Below are positions 26,228 to 35,268 of a DNA stretch of 64,000 bases, piece by piece; the stretch's first letter is position 1, and each line of letters starts with the position of its first letter. Below the pieces are notes generated by a model. That model was not told the DNA's origin, made no database searches, and saw nothing but the letters and a program-made list of their open reading frames with translations. Origin of the DNA: Lachnospiraceae bacterium (GTDB taxonomy: Bacteria; Bacillota; Clostridia; Lachnospirales; Lachnospiraceae); NCBI GenBank assembly GCA_015057115.1, contig SVEZ01000001.1:124001-188000 (forward strand), in the 5' to 3' direction. The translations under genes were made by a program, and so were the position numbers.

Positions 26228-26638
26228 TTATTTATTCGTATCCAGACTGCCCCGAAACACGAAGAACCGGTCATACAGGTACTCCGTACTCAAGTTCAGC
26301 GCCATATTTAATAATGTTACAACGTAATCGTTCCAATGCAAGCTCTCCACCAGATAGTCGCCGCCAAAGGTGGTCAACGGGGTGAAGACGGCGTAAAAAG
26401 CGGCCACTTTTAGCATTGCCACCGGAATGTTGTTTGCACTTTGGAAGGTGAATTTTCGATTTAAAGTAAAGTTCCAAAGCACCGATAATACCAGGGCGAT
26501 TAGGTAGCGCGCCCTATAGGGCATGCCGGTAAACTCCGTCAAAAGAGTGAAGCTTCCAAATTCAATGACTCCTGCCGAAATGGAAAAAAGCACGAATTTG
26601 ATTACCCGGACAATCTCTTTTTTCTTATTCTCTTCCAC
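26228..26638 (-). CDS. GtrA family membrane protein
   Basis: A 136-residue protein with four hydrophobic segments (near residues 12-32, 40-58, 75-95 and 103-121), the standard GtrA-like layout. The segment YLIALVLSVLWNFTLNRKFTF is the family signature. GtrA-like proteins are thought to move polyprenyl-linked sugars or to take part in cell-surface glycan synthesis, which is unexpected in an operon otherwise made of soluble catabolic enzymes. It is packed between the class II aldolase gene (no gap) and the aminotransferase gene (19 bp). Confidence 0.88.
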   Translation of the reverse strand: MEENKKKEIVRVIKFVLFSISAGVIEFGSFTLLTEFTGMPYRARYLIALVLSVLWNFTLNRKFTFQSANNIPVAMLKVAAFYAVFTPLTTFGGDYLVESLHWNDYVVTLLNMALNLSTEYLYDRFFVFRGSLDTNK

Positions 26639-27547
26639 CTAGCTTCCCCCCTTTTTCTTGGAATATTTGTATTCATAAACCAAATGCATCAAAGTTATAT
26701 CAAAGCGGGAAAGCTTTTTGCCCCCTCCGAGGCTTCGGCAATGAAGTGCCGTAACTGCTGCTTTTTCCACAAGAATTTTTAGGGCTTCCGTATCTTCCTT
26801 ATCCTTGCCTTTAACATAGATTCCAACGCGAGGAGAAATTACCGCATTATGGTGCAAAAGCGCTTCCTTTACATCCCCTCGCACCACCGGAATTTCTCTT
26901 CCAATCATCTGTGCCATGTCGTCAAGCTGTGCCGGCAAAGGTCGCCCCAGGCGGGAATAGGCAATGGATGCCGGCTCTTTAATATTATGTCCCTTATAAT
27001 TTCTCATACAAATTTCTTCTAACAACCGGACGCGTTCCATGGCTTCCTGCTGATTGCGTCCCACCACCACTGTTCCGTGATGCTTCATCAAAACCGTGTG
27101 GGCTCCCCGCTTAAAACAGGCTTCCACCGCATTTTTCAACTTTCCGGTTCCGGGAAGTCCGTAGGCAGCTTCCGCAATTCCTCCCAAGCGCCGTTTTTCC
27201 TCCGGTGTCATTTTTAACTGTTTAAATCCTGCTACGCTAAAAGCGGATGCATAGGTCTGATGGGTGTGAATCACAAAGCCCGCTTCCGGAAAGTTCTCAT
27301 AGGCAGCGGCGTGAATCCCTTTTTCACTGGAAGGCTTATAGGCTCCGGTGTAGGTCTTTGCCTCCATGTCATAAAGCGCCAAGTCGATGGGCTGGGTTAA
27401 GGTATAACTCAATCCACTGGGAGTGATTAAAAAATGCTTTCTATCCACACGTCCGCTGACATTTCCCCAGGTTCGCGCCACAAGTCCTTCCTGCAAAAGC
27501 GTAAGGCCGGTGTCCACGATCTGTTGTCGTAATACTTCCTCCTCCAT
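26639..27547 (-). CDS. Class II aldolase/adducin family protein
   Basis: A 302-residue enzyme of the L-fuculose-phosphate aldolase/ribulose-phosphate 4-epimerase family. The Zn ligands are visible as H94 and H96 in IHTHQ and H157 in MKHHG, and E75 in SSEKGIH is the usual catalytic acid. It has about 80 extra residues at the C-terminus compared with FucA. Next to a FGGY kinase it would cleave a phosphorylated ketose to dihydroxyacetone phosphate and a short aldehyde, the probable substrate of the aldehyde dehydrogenase in the operon. It starts nine bases after the kinase stop. Confidence 0.88.
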   Translation of the reverse strand: MEEEVLRQQIVDTGLTLLQEGLVARTWGNVSGRVDRKHFLITPSGLSYTLTQPIDLALYDMEAKTYTGAYKPSSEKGIHAAAYENFPEAGFVIHTHQTYASAFSVAGFKQLKMTPEEKRRLGGIAEAAYGLPGTGKLKNAVEACFKRGAHTVLMKHHGTVVVGRNQQEAMERVRLLEEICMRNYKGHNIKEPASIAYSRLGRPLPAQLDDMAQMIGREIPVVRGDVKEALLHHNAVISPRVGIYVKGKDKEDTEALKILVEKAAVTALHCRSLGGGKKLSRFDITLMHLVYEYKYSKKKGGS

Positions 27548-27556
27548 AAACTCCTC

Positions 27557-29149
27557 CTATCCGTTCAATGCCGCAAAATTCTTGGCATTGCATTTGTACA
27601 GTTTCTTAAATACCTGATAGTGCTTCTCATAAACCTCCCGGTTTGCCGGGTTGGGTTTGAATACCTTTTTGATTTTTACGTAGTCCTTCATTTCCGCTAA
27701 GGACTTCACTTCTCCGCTTCCCACTGCCACCAGCATGGCCGCTCCCATGGCGCCCACGTCTTTGGTGTAGGGAACCGTGGCAATTCTACGATTTAATATA
27801 TCCGCCAAAATCTGGCAAGTCACTTCGGACAATGCACCTCCGCCGACAAAACGGATGGTATCCGATGTTTTGATTTTTTTATCCTGACTTTCCAACATCC
27901 AGCGCAGATGGAAACAAATTCCTTCAATTACCGCTCTCAGCATTTCGCTTTTTCCGGTCTCAATTCCAATGTTAAAAAACATGCCTGCAGCCTTGGGGTC
28001 CTCAAAAGGACAACGATTTCCATGAAGCCAGGGTGTAAAAAGCACGCCTCCGCTTCCCGCCGGCACTTTTTTAATAACCTCGGACAGGTAATCATACAGG
28101 CTGACACACTCGGACTCCGGAGAATGCTCCACATCCGACTTACTTAAGTAGATGTCAATTTCATCCAACGCCAGATGATCCTTCACCCATTCAAAGCACT
28201 TTCCGGCAGTCTCCATCTCCGCGAAATAATTGTATTTTCCTTCCTGGGCCCCAACGATGCCGGCAATCATGGCCACAATATCCACCACCTGTTTGTCAAT
28301 CACCGTTCCAACCCAGCCGGAGGTTCCGCAATAAATATGGGTATCGTTCATTTGGGTGGCGCCTGCTCCCACACCAATTAAGGTAGCATCTCCGCCACTG
28401 CCGTAAACGGGAATTCCCTGTGTAAGTCCCAGTTCTTCTGCCTGTTTTGCTCTTAGCTTTCCTGCAATTTCCGTACATCCGATAATCTTGGGCATGTGGT
28501 TAAAATCAATACCGTACATTTTACATAAGGCCTTGCTGAATCCCACCTTACCGGGTCTGGTATCATACAAAAAAGTGGAATAAGCAGAGTCCGGTGTCAT
28601 TACACATTCCCCTGTCATGCGGCAAATAAGATATTCTTTTACATCCAGCCACTTATACACCTTCTCATAAATTTCCGGCTCATTTTTTTGCACCCACTTG
28701 TACTTCCAAAGGGGATCCTTTACACTGGTGGAAGCGGCATGGGTGGCCCGAAGACTTTTTAGCAGCATGCCCGCATTCACTCCGGAAATGGTTAGGCCGT
28801 GTTGCTCCGTTTCCTTCATCTCTCTGGCCCCTCGCTGGTCCATATAACTCATGGGACGTCTTAGGGCATTTCCCTCTTTGTCCACCAATACCATTCCCTG
28901 CATCTGGGAACAAAAAGCGATACCGTCTATGTCCTTCGGATTGATTCCGGTCTTTTCCACCAATCGGCGGGTGCTTTTACACATAGCCTCCCACCATTCT
29001 TCCGCATCCTGCTCCGCTCCGCCGTTTTCCAAAATATACAGTCCGTAGGTCTCATACTCACCACCCAATAACTCGATGGTTTCGTCGATTCGTATGAGGC
29101 AGGATTTCAAACCTGTTGTTCCTATGTCGTATGATAATACATATTGCAT
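27557..29149 (-). CDS. FGGY family carbohydrate kinase
   Basis: A 530-residue sugar kinase. The N-terminal phosphate loop is DIGTTGLKS (residues 8-16) and the C-terminal adenosine motif is FVGGGALSEVTCQILADIL followed by VGAMGAAMLVAVGSG, as in xylulokinases. It phosphorylates a ketose or polyol; the exact sugar is not decided by these motifs. It is the first enzyme gene after the TetR regulator (12 bp gap) and precedes the class II aldolase, which points to a kinase-aldolase route for a four- to six-carbon ketose. No isomerase or sugar transporter is in the operon. Confidence 0.88.
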   Translation of the reverse strand: MQYVLSYDIGTTGLKSCLIRIDETIELLGGEYETYGLYILENGGAEQDAEEWWEAMCKSTRRLVEKTGINPKDIDGIAFCSQMQGMVLVDKEGNALRRPMSYMDQRGAREMKETEQHGLTISGVNAGMLLKSLRATHAASTSVKDPLWKYKWVQKNEPEIYEKVYKWLDVKEYLICRMTGECVMTPDSAYSTFLYDTRPGKVGFSKALCKMYGIDFNHMPKIIGCTEIAGKLRAKQAEELGLTQGIPVYGSGGDATLIGVGAGATQMNDTHIYCGTSGWVGTVIDKQVVDIVAMIAGIVGAQEGKYNYFAEMETAGKCFEWVKDHLALDEIDIYLSKSDVEHSPESECVSLYDYLSEVIKKVPAGSGGVLFTPWLHGNRCPFEDPKAAGMFFNIGIETGKSEMLRAVIEGICFHLRWMLESQDKKIKTSDTIRFVGGGALSEVTCQILADILNRRIATVPYTKDVGAMGAAMLVAVGSGEVKSLAEMKDYVKIKKVFKPNPANREVYEKHYQVFKKLYKCNAKNFAALNG

Positions 29150-29161
29150 AGCCTTCCCCCT

Positions 29162-29791
29162 TTACACCACTCCAAGGGCACCTGCCATAAATTCCATGAA
29201 GCTTTCCGCCATCTTCTCCGGATCCTTTAATACGTCTTCTCCGCAGAAAATCTTCAGTCGTTCCTTATAATACTCACAACTAAAGGAAAACTGCAGCATC
29301 ATCAAAAGGCTATCGAAATAAAAAGCAAACATTCTAGGATTTCCTCCGTATCGAATGCGACCTTCCGCCTTCGCTTTTGCCACAAGCGCCTCATAAATTC
29401 GAGAGGTGTTGCCTTCAATCTTCCCTGCCAGTTCAGCGGCGTACTTCTGACAGCTTCCGGAGGTAATCTCATTGTACATCACATAATAGTTGGCATGTTC
29501 CTTCGCCCCGGTAATCAACTGACGGATCAACAGGCGAATGCAGCTCATAATGTCATCCTCTTGCAAAAGTACTTCCTGCAGGGTCTGTTCCAGCAACTTT
29601 AAAGAGTGTTCCACACATGCCAAAAAGAACTGATCCTTATTCTCGTAATACTTATAAATCAGTCCCACGCTAAAACCTGCGTTCTTCGCAATCACGTTAA
29701 TGTTGCCCTTATCCAGTCCCTTGGCGGAAAATTCGTCGATTCCCGCCTCCAAAAGCGCTGTCAAGCCGTTTTCATCCAACTTTTTGTACAT
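29162..29791 (-). CDS. TetR/AcrR family transcriptional regulator
   Basis: A 209-residue regulator with an N-terminal TetR helix-turn-helix (residues 8-55, reading FSAKGLDKGNINVIAKNAGFSVGLIYKYYENKD) and a helical ligand-binding domain after it. It is the first gene of the six-gene minus-strand operon that ends with the aldehyde dehydrogenase. A strong promoter (29838-29866) and an overlapping-start dyad (29810-29827) precede it, so it probably represses its own operon and is released by the pathway substrate. The ligand is unknown. Confidence 0.92.
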   Translation of the reverse strand: MYKKLDENGLTALLEAGIDEFSAKGLDKGNINVIAKNAGFSVGLIYKYYENKDQFFLACVEHSLKLLEQTLQEVLLQEDDIMSCIRLLIRQLITGAKEHANYYVMYNEITSGSCQKYAAELAGKIEGNTSRIYEALVAKAKAEGRIRYGGNPRMFAFYFDSLLMMLQFSFSCEYYKERLKIFCGEDVLKDPEKMAESFMEFMAGALGVV

Positions 29792-29809
29792 GTGGTGCTC
29801 CCCTTTTCT

Positions 29810-29827
29810 CGTGAGTGGTTATTCACG
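29810..29827. promoter_or_regulatory. Probable TetR operator
   Basis: CGTGA and TCACG are inverted around eight bases. The site lies just downstream of the predicted transcription start and before the TetR start codon, where binding would block transcription. Confidence 0.6.
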
Positions 29828-29837
29828 TCTTTTCTTT

Positions 29838-29866
29838 ATTATCTGACATTTCCAGTGGGTTGTCAA
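29838..29866 (-). promoter_or_regulatory. Sigma-A promoter of the TetR-led operon
   Basis: On the minus strand a consensus -35 TTGACA (plus-strand 29861-29866) and -10 GATAAT (29838-29843) are separated by exactly 17 bases. This is the best promoter match in the window. Confidence 0.8.
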
Positions 29867-29879
29867 GGATTTTTGCAAT

Positions 29880-30215
29880 TTTTCATCCGTGAAAACGGGA
29901 TTGTCGGCGGTAAATGTGAAAGATGTGGGCGCCCCGCCGAGACGCTGGTCGGCGAAAGTGAGATTGTCGGCGGCCAGTGTGAAAAGCATGCTCCCAGCGC
30001 CGAACTTTTTGAAACCATCGCCGTAAAAAGTGTTCTTAATGTAAAATCCGCCGACACCCTCCAACAGGGCTCGGCGGTAGTTATAGAAAAAACACAATTA
30101 ACGGCGATTTTTGCGAAAAGTCTCGCCGCGAAAGATGGCGTGGACACACTTTCCGCCGAGACAGCAAAAAATAATCGGCGAAGGTCACCGTGAGAACAAT
30201 GATTTCGCCGATTGG
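29880..30215 (+). repeat. CGCCG-rich dispersed repeat, copy 2
   Basis: This gene-free stretch between the TetR operon and the AI-2E family gene is homologous, in the same orientation, to 8650-9051. Shared landmarks are GTCGGCGG..TGTGAAAAGCATGCTCCC, CATCGCCGTAAA, CTCGGCGG, GGACACACTTTCCGCCGAG and a closing ATTTCGCCGA. Two internal GTCGGCGG/TGTGAAA units near 29905 and 29965 parallel the three in copy 1. The open frames across it are not conserved between the copies, so it is not coding. Confidence 0.8.
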
Positions 30216-30244
30216 GATAGCCATTATAGTCAATGAATTTATCG

Positions 30245-31438
30245 TTACTTCGGATTGCGGTTTTCATTAGGCAGATACTCTTTAATCTCGTGCTTTTTCA
30301 ACCGCTTGTATACCACGCGACGGATCAAATCGTAAATTACCGCAAACACCGGCACGCCTACCAGGATTCCAACAATTCCAAAGAAGCCCCCAAAAGCCGT
30401 AATGGAAAACAGAATCCAAAAGCCGGATAATCCCACGCTTTCAGATAAAAGCATAGGTCCCAACACATTGCCGTCCAGCAGCATTAACAATACCATGAAG
30501 ATTACAAAAATCAAACAGCAAATTGGAGAATCCATCAAAATAATCAAAGCTGACGGAATCCCTCCGATGTAGGGTCCGAAAAAGGGAATGATGTTGGTAA
30601 CACCTACAATAACCGCCACCAAAACACCGTTATGCATACCCATGGTAAACTGCATGATAAGGCAAAATACGTAACAAATTATACCCACCACTGCACTGTC
30701 CAAAATTTTTCCTGCAAAAAAGCCTACAAAGGTTTTATCAATAAAGGTAAACTCTTCTAAAATTTTCTCTGCGTGCTCTCTTTTAAAAATAGAATACACC
30801 ACCATCTTTGCCTGTCTGGCAAAGGTCTCTTTGCTTAATAAAATATAGATGCACACAATAAGTCCGATAAACAGATTATAAATTACGCTGAAAAACGAAC
30901 CAAAGGCTCCCGCAACGCCACCCACTGCGCCGGAAAGGTTGGGGAGAATGGAATTTTTAATCCACTCCGGAGCTTTTACTTTCACGGTGCTGATGGCCTG
31001 ATCCACATAGTTTGCCACCACCGGGTTATCCTGGGTGTATTTGGATACCGTAGCTTCCAGATTGTTTAATACCCCCGGAATCGCTTTTGCAATGGCAACC
31101 AGACTATCAATCAACGCCGGAATAACCATTACCAACAACAGATAAATTACCAAAAACGCGGCAAGCAACACTGCCACTACAGAAATTCCTTTTACAAGTC
31201 CTTTCTTGTTTTCCGGCATCAGTTTGTTTAACTTCCCCTCAATCCAGTTATAGGGAGTCTTTAGCAAATACGCAATGACACCTCCGTATACAAAGGGTCC
31301 CAAGATAGACATCACACGGTCAAATCCGCTGCTTATTCCGTCAAAACGGTAAATCACAAAAAAGAATATGACCGTCATGGTTAGTCCGATAAACAGCGGC
31401 ATTGCCGCGCGAAATGATTCTTTGAAAAAATTTCTCAT
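30245..31438 (-). CDS. AI-2E family transporter (DUF20/PerM type)
   Basis: A 397-residue membrane protein with about eight hydrophobic segments and the characteristic GVTNIIPFFGPYIGGIPSALI near residue 300, diagnostic for the AI-2E/PerM exporter family. Members export varied small molecules or Na+; the name does not prove autoinducer transport. A start 29 codons earlier is possible, but GAGAGGAAAG lies before the ATG at 31436-31438, and the earlier extension is basic and not membrane-like. Single gene, divergent from the YvyF-like gene. Confidence 0.88.
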   Translation of the reverse strand: MRNFFKESFRAAMPLFIGLTMTVIFFFVIYRFDGISSGFDRVMSILGPFVYGGVIAYLLKTPYNWIEGKLNKLMPENKKGLVKGISVVAVLLAAFLVIYLLLVMVIPALIDSLVAIAKAIPGVLNNLEATVSKYTQDNPVVANYVDQAISTVKVKAPEWIKNSILPNLSGAVGGVAGAFGSFFSVIYNLFIGLIVCIYILLSKETFARQAKMVVYSIFKREHAEKILEEFTFIDKTFVGFFAGKILDSAVVGIICYVFCLIMQFTMGMHNGVLVAVIVGVTNIIPFFGPYIGGIPSALIILMDSPICCLIFVIFMVLLMLLDGNVLGPMLLSESVGLSGFWILFSITAFGGFFGIVGILVGVPVFAVIYDLIRRVVYKRLKKHEIKEYLPNENRNPK

Positions 31439-31560
31439 AGCTTTCTTTCCTCTCTGTATAAATTTTAATACTTTCTTACCATAGACGTCAATATTTTTCG
31501 ACTTCCTCTTTCCCACATGGTCCACTGTTTTTTGTTTTTGGTTATATTATTATATTTTAC

Positions 31561-31650
31561 TTGCATTTTACCAAAATATGTGTTACCATATATGTACACG
31601 AGGCACAGTTTGTTTTACTAGAGCACATCCAGGGTTGGGGTGTTCTTTTT
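31561..31650 (+). promoter_or_regulatory. Leader with a terminator-like hairpin before the YvyF-like gene
   Basis: TTGCAT at 31561 and a weak TACCAT -10 17 bases later could start transcription near 31596. At 31621-31645 GAGCAC pairs with GTGTTC and is followed by six Ts, all upstream of the ribosome binding site AAGGAG at 31661. The order promoter, terminator-like stem, ribosome binding site suggests attenuation, though it could be coincidental. Confidence 0.4.
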
Positions 31651-31673
31651 TGTTGTTATAAAGGAGTTATGTT

Positions 31674-32042
31674 ATGGCAGAACTTGTTCTGAAAAAAGCA
31701 AAAAAATGTGCAGAATGTGGTGTTGCATACTTTACCTTCGATGAAGAATCCTGTGTATGCCCCAGTTGTCAGGAGCGCAATTATTTTGGTTGCATCCGAC
31801 AGTATATTGATGATGAGAAACCGACTGTGGAAGAATTATGTACAGAGTTACATGTACCCAAGCTTCACATTTATCGCTGGATTCGGGATGGACGAATCCA
31901 ATACATTCCCGGCAGCGGATTGACCGGTATTTTCTGTGAGGAATGCGCAAGGCCCATTGAGTTCGGCTGTGTTTGCGTAAAATGCGCGAAAAAGGCGCGA
32001 GACAAGAAAAAAGAAGAATCAAAAAAGAAGGCAGCCGTTTAG
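31674..32042 (+). CDS. YvyF-like flagellar-region protein (zinc ribbons plus helix-turn-helix)
   Basis: A 122-residue protein. The N-terminal part has cysteine pairs C12/C15 and C29/C32 forming a zinc ribbon, the middle (about 50-80, VEELCTELHVPKLHIYRWIRDGRI) resembles a MerR/excisionase-type helix-turn-helix, and the C-terminal part has CEEC and CVKC, a second ribbon, followed by a lysine-rich tail. This arrangement matches the TIGR03826/YvyF family found in flagellar operons, here away from other flagellar genes. A role in flagellar gene control is inferred from the family. It ends in a bidirectional terminator. Confidence 0.78.
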   Translation: MAELVLKKAKKCAECGVAYFTFDEESCVCPSCQERNYFGCIRQYIDDEKPTVEELCTELHVPKLHIYRWIRDGRIQYIPGSGLTGIFCEECARPIEFGCVCVKCAKKARDKKKEESKKKAAV

Positions 32043-32061
32043 GTTGCCTTCCTCTCTTTTT
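32028..32061. terminator. Bidirectional terminator between the YvyF-like gene and the chemoreceptor gene
   Basis: AAGGCAGCC and GGTTGCCTT pair around five bases, with T-rich runs following on both strands. The stem overlaps the stop codon of the YvyF-like gene, and the other strand serves the chemoreceptor transcript. Confidence 0.8.
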
Positions 32062-32062
32062 A

Positions 32063-33814
32063 TTATAATTCCACAAATCGCTCTGTGGCATCGGATAACT
32101 GGGTGGTTACGTTGGTATTCTCATCCATGGCGATGTTAATCTGGCTAATGCCCTCCACAATTTCGTTGGAATTCTGAGAGGACATGTTAATAGCCTGAGA
32201 GCTTTCCTGAATAGACTCGTTAATGGTCTGGACTGCTTCTAACATCTCTGCCATAATGGTATTCAAATTTCCAGCTTTGCCTGAGAAATCCGAGAACATA
32301 TCATCCATCAAAACGGCTGTATGCTCGTATTTTTCACCTGTCTCAACAAAATCATCATAGTCCGCAATAACGGTGGTATTGATAAAATCCACTACATTCC
32401 GGGCATTGGCTGCAAGAGCCTGAACCGCTTCCGTTACCTCCATGGATATCTCCTGAATGGTAACCGCCGTGTCACGGCTGTTTGCTGCCAGGGAGCTGAT
32501 TTCTCCTGCAACAACGGCAAATCCGCGACCGGCCTCACCGGCTCTGGCTGCCTCAATGGAAGCATTTAATGACAACAGGTTTGTCTGTGCCGCAATATCC
32601 ATAATAACGTTGGTAAGCTCACCGATTTTGCTAACCTTCTCACTGTCCTTCACAGACTGGGTCAGCACACCGTTTAAGTTTTCCATGCGCTCTCCGGTCA
32701 AATCCTTCTTTTCTTTTACACGAATTCTTAAAGCATCCGCTTCCTTCTTAATATCGTTGGCTGTACTCATTCCTTCGTTGGCGCCGTCGGTAATTTCCTG
32801 GGCTGCCTGACGAACTGCACTTACACGCTCGTTAATGGAAGAAACCGTATCTGCTACATTTTCCATACTTGCGGAAAGCTCTTCTAAGGCTGCCGACGTA
32901 TTGGTAATATTGTCATTAGCAGTACGCACCTGAGAAGCCACTTTTTCTGAGGAAGAAGTAAGAACCACCGTTCCGTCTTTTACCTCACGCATGATTCCCT
33001 GTAAGGTCTCAATAAACTGGTTGATTCCATCTACGATATACACCAGTTCTGAATGGGTTTTGGTTCGAATTCGGGCTGTCAAGTCACCCTGACCGTCTTC
33101 AATCTTCCGAATAATCTCTGCCACTTCCGCAGAAATAGATTTAATTGTCCGGATAATGCTTTTATAGCATAAAACAAAGTTTACTATAATCAAAAGTACG
33201 ATGACGATGGCACCAATCACTGCTGTTCTCTGACCCTCTTTATAAAGGGACTCCATTTCGGTAGTAGTTTTCTTAGTCGCCGCTTCCACTTCCTTATCAA
33301 TTACTTTTGCAGAGTGGAAAATAGCGATTTTCTGAATTTCTGCCTTGTTAAAAAGCACATTATAGGCTGCCTGGGCATCCCCCGCATCACTTAATTCAAT
33401 GGATTTATCGGTTGCCGCTTTTAACCTGGAATACTGGGTGGCGATTTCTTCCATTTGGGCTTTTACCTCATCGCTTCCATCGGAAGAAAAACGACTCTGT
33501 AATTTCTCCACATCCTCAAGAATTTCCTTATCGGTAGCTTCAATCTGAGGCAAAAGCGCCTGCTTGGTCTCTACTGCATCTGCTGCCACATATCCGGTTA
33601 CCTGGTCAAAAAGAGACATAATGTCCGATTTCAGTTCCGCCTCTTCCTCTGTCAGGCCCATCATGTACTGAAACATTTCTTCACTTGTCTTAGTGCTGGT
33701 CTTCATTGCTTGAATAATAAAAACCATTACCACCAAAAACGCAGCCAACATAATGATATTCAGGCTGGAGATTTGGAAAGCGATTGTTCTTGTTCGTTTT
33801 ACTTTTCGATTCAT
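32063..33814 (-). CDS. Methyl-accepting chemotaxis protein
   Basis: A 583-residue transmembrane chemoreceptor. TM1 is near residues 13-35, the extracellular sensor (about 36-195) is a four-helix-bundle type, TM2 is [19 protein letters not shown], then a HAMP domain, and a long cytoplasmic signalling coiled coil whose tip reads [17 protein letters not shown]. It controls CheA and so flagellar rotation. It begins 14 bp after the stop of a solute-binding lipoprotein gene on the same strand, an arrangement which suggests that the lipoprotein presents a ligand to it. Confidence 0.93.
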   Translation of the reverse strand: MNRKVKRTRTIAFQISSLNIIMLAAFLVVMVFIIQAMKTSTKTSEEMFQYMMGLTEEEAELKSDIMSLFDQVTGYVAADAVETKQALLPQIEATDKEILEDVEKLQSRFSSDGSDEVKAQMEEIATQYSRLKAATDKSIELSDAGDAQAAYNVLFNKAEIQKIAIFHSAKVIDKEVEAATKKTTTEMESLYKEGQRTAVIGAIVIVLLIIVNFVLCYKSIIRTIKSISAEVAEIIRKIEDGQGDLTARIRTKTHSELVYIVDGINQFIETLQGIMREVKDGTVVLTSSSEKVASQVRTANDNITNTSAALEELSASMENVADTVSSINERVSAVRQAAQEITDGANEGMSTANDIKKEADALRIRVKEKKDLTGERMENLNGVLTQSVKDSEKVSKIGELTNVIMDIAAQTNLLSLNASIEAARAGEAGRGFAVVAGEISSLAANSRDTAVTIQEISMEVTEAVQALAANARNVVDFINTTVIADYDDFVETGEKYEHTAVLMDDMFSDFSGKAGNLNTIMAEMLEAVQTINESIQESSQAINMSSQNSNEIVEGISQINIAMDENTNVTTQLSDATERFVEL

Positions 33815-33828
33815 CCTTCACGCCCCCC

Positions 33829-35139
33829 CTATTTCTTAAGATATTCCGCAATTTGTTGCTGCAATGTATTGATAAACTCTTCTTCCGACAAGTCCCCTTT
33901 TGCTAAGGACTCGAATACCGGCGCTATGGCGTTGGCTCCCATGCCATCCTTCATGCTCTGCCAGTGCCAATTGGATGTTTTACCGTTGGCAATGTAGTCT
34001 GCAACTACCCCGGCAAAAGGATCCGTTGCCACGTAGGAGCAATCGGTGAAGGGACTGATAAATCCTGCTTTTTCCACCAAAATCTGTTGTCCGTCTGCTG
34101 TAGCGCACCAACTTAAAAACTTCTTGGCTTCTTCCACGTTGCCCTCTTTACAAACTGCCCACCAGGAAGGAGAGCTGGCTAAAATGGTATCCATGCCATC
34201 TTCGAATGCATAGGGTGCCATTCCTACCGCAAAGCTTCCTGCGCTCTGATACTCTGCCGCATCATCCCCCACCAGAAGGGAACCAATCCATGACCCCTGG
34301 GTTACAAAGGCATATTTACCGGATGCAAAGTTTTTCACCTGATCATCATAGGTTCCTTCGGTTAAAAGCTTTTTATCCGCATTTTTTATTAACATCTGCA
34401 CAAACTCGGTATAGTGATGAATTCGACTGTCATCCAACTTCCCACCATCCTGCAATTGGTCAAAATAGGTGGTATCGTCCATAGCCAATCCGGAATCCAG
34501 ATAGGCTCCAAACATGTGATTTCCGGTGGACCATCCGATATTTTCCGCGTTTGCCGCCATACCTACGATAGCTGTCAGCCCCAATTCGTCCTTTTTCTCA
34601 TTTAAGGTATCAAATGCTGCCTTATAAGCCTCCGGAGAAGTTAATCCTGTAGGGTCAACCCCCGCTTTTTGCAAAATATCCGCATTGTAAATTAATCCAA
34701 TGGCCTCGGTGGTATAGGGGAATCCCAATACACCGTACTGATCGTCTTTGTAGGCCGCATTGGTCTTGGAAGTCCAATCCTGATCCGACAAATCCACCAG
34801 CAAGCCTTCCCAGTTTTCAAAGCTGGCGCCTTCGCAAACCAAAATGTCCGGCATCTGATCGGATAAATAATATCCCTTCAGGGTTGCCTGGGAATCTACC
34901 CCGGTTGCGGAAGATTCAATCTGTACTTCCACGCCTGTTTGCTGCTGATAGGTTTTTGCAAGTTCCTGCAGTTGGTCGTTTACCTCGGCTTTTCCGTTCA
35001 AAACCCGTAAAACATTGGACTGCTCCTCGCTCTTTTTCTCCTCAGCCTTCTGTTCACTCTTTTTTCCACATCCGGTAATACCCGTCAGCACAAGCCCTGC
35101 TGCCAAAAGTATTGCCACCCATCGTCTTTTCATACTCAC
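33829..35139 (-). CDS. Family 1 extracellular solute-binding lipoprotein (no permease nearby)
   Basis: A 436-residue exported lipoprotein with lipobox TGITGC (lipid at C24), followed by a charged linker and a two-lobed family 1 solute-binding fold (motifs YGVLGFPYTTEAIGLIYNADIL and SPSWWAVCKEGNVEEAKKFLSW). Such proteins bind sugars or oligosaccharides for ABC importers. No permease or ATPase gene is adjacent; the downstream neighbour is a chemoreceptor 14 bp away. It may therefore work as a sensory binding protein, or serve an importer encoded elsewhere. Confidence 0.9.
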   Translation of the reverse strand: MSMKRRWVAILLAAGLVLTGITGCGKKSEQKAEEKKSEEQSNVLRVLNGKAEVNDQLQELAKTYQQQTGVEVQIESSATGVDSQATLKGYYLSDQMPDILVCEGASFENWEGLLVDLSDQDWTSKTNAAYKDDQYGVLGFPYTTEAIGLIYNADILQKAGVDPTGLTSPEAYKAAFDTLNEKKDELGLTAIVGMAANAENIGWSTGNHMFGAYLDSGLAMDDTTYFDQLQDGGKLDDSRIHHYTEFVQMLIKNADKKLLTEGTYDDQVKNFASGKYAFVTQGSWIGSLLVGDDAAEYQSAGSFAVGMAPYAFEDGMDTILASSPSWWAVCKEGNVEEAKKFLSWCATADGQQILVEKAGFISPFTDCSYVATDPFAGVVADYIANGKTSNWHWQSMKDGMGANAIAPVFESLAKGDLSEEEFINTLQQQIAEYLKK

Positions 35140-35228
35140 TTCTCCTTTTTGAAATTTTGTCTCAAAACCGCCTCTAAGTCTGATTTTAGCATATAATATT
35201 GAAAATTGTGTTACTTCTTACAACTTGT

Positions 35229-35259
35229 AAAAAAAGAAGGCAACCTGTAGGTTACCTTC
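35229..35259 (-). terminator. Intrinsic terminator of the DnaJ-like/TMEM43-like transcript
   Basis: On the minus strand GAAGGTAACC and GGTTGCCTTC pair around TACA and are followed by seven Ts. It lies ten bases after the stop at 35269. Confidence 0.85.
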
Positions 35260-35268
35260 CAATTTTTC

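Noticed and set aside
29863-30267. Minus-strand open frame of 134 codons between the TetR gene and the AI-2E family gene
   Set aside because: It lies entirely in repeat copy 2 and has no counterpart in copy 1 in the same frame; no ribosome binding site.
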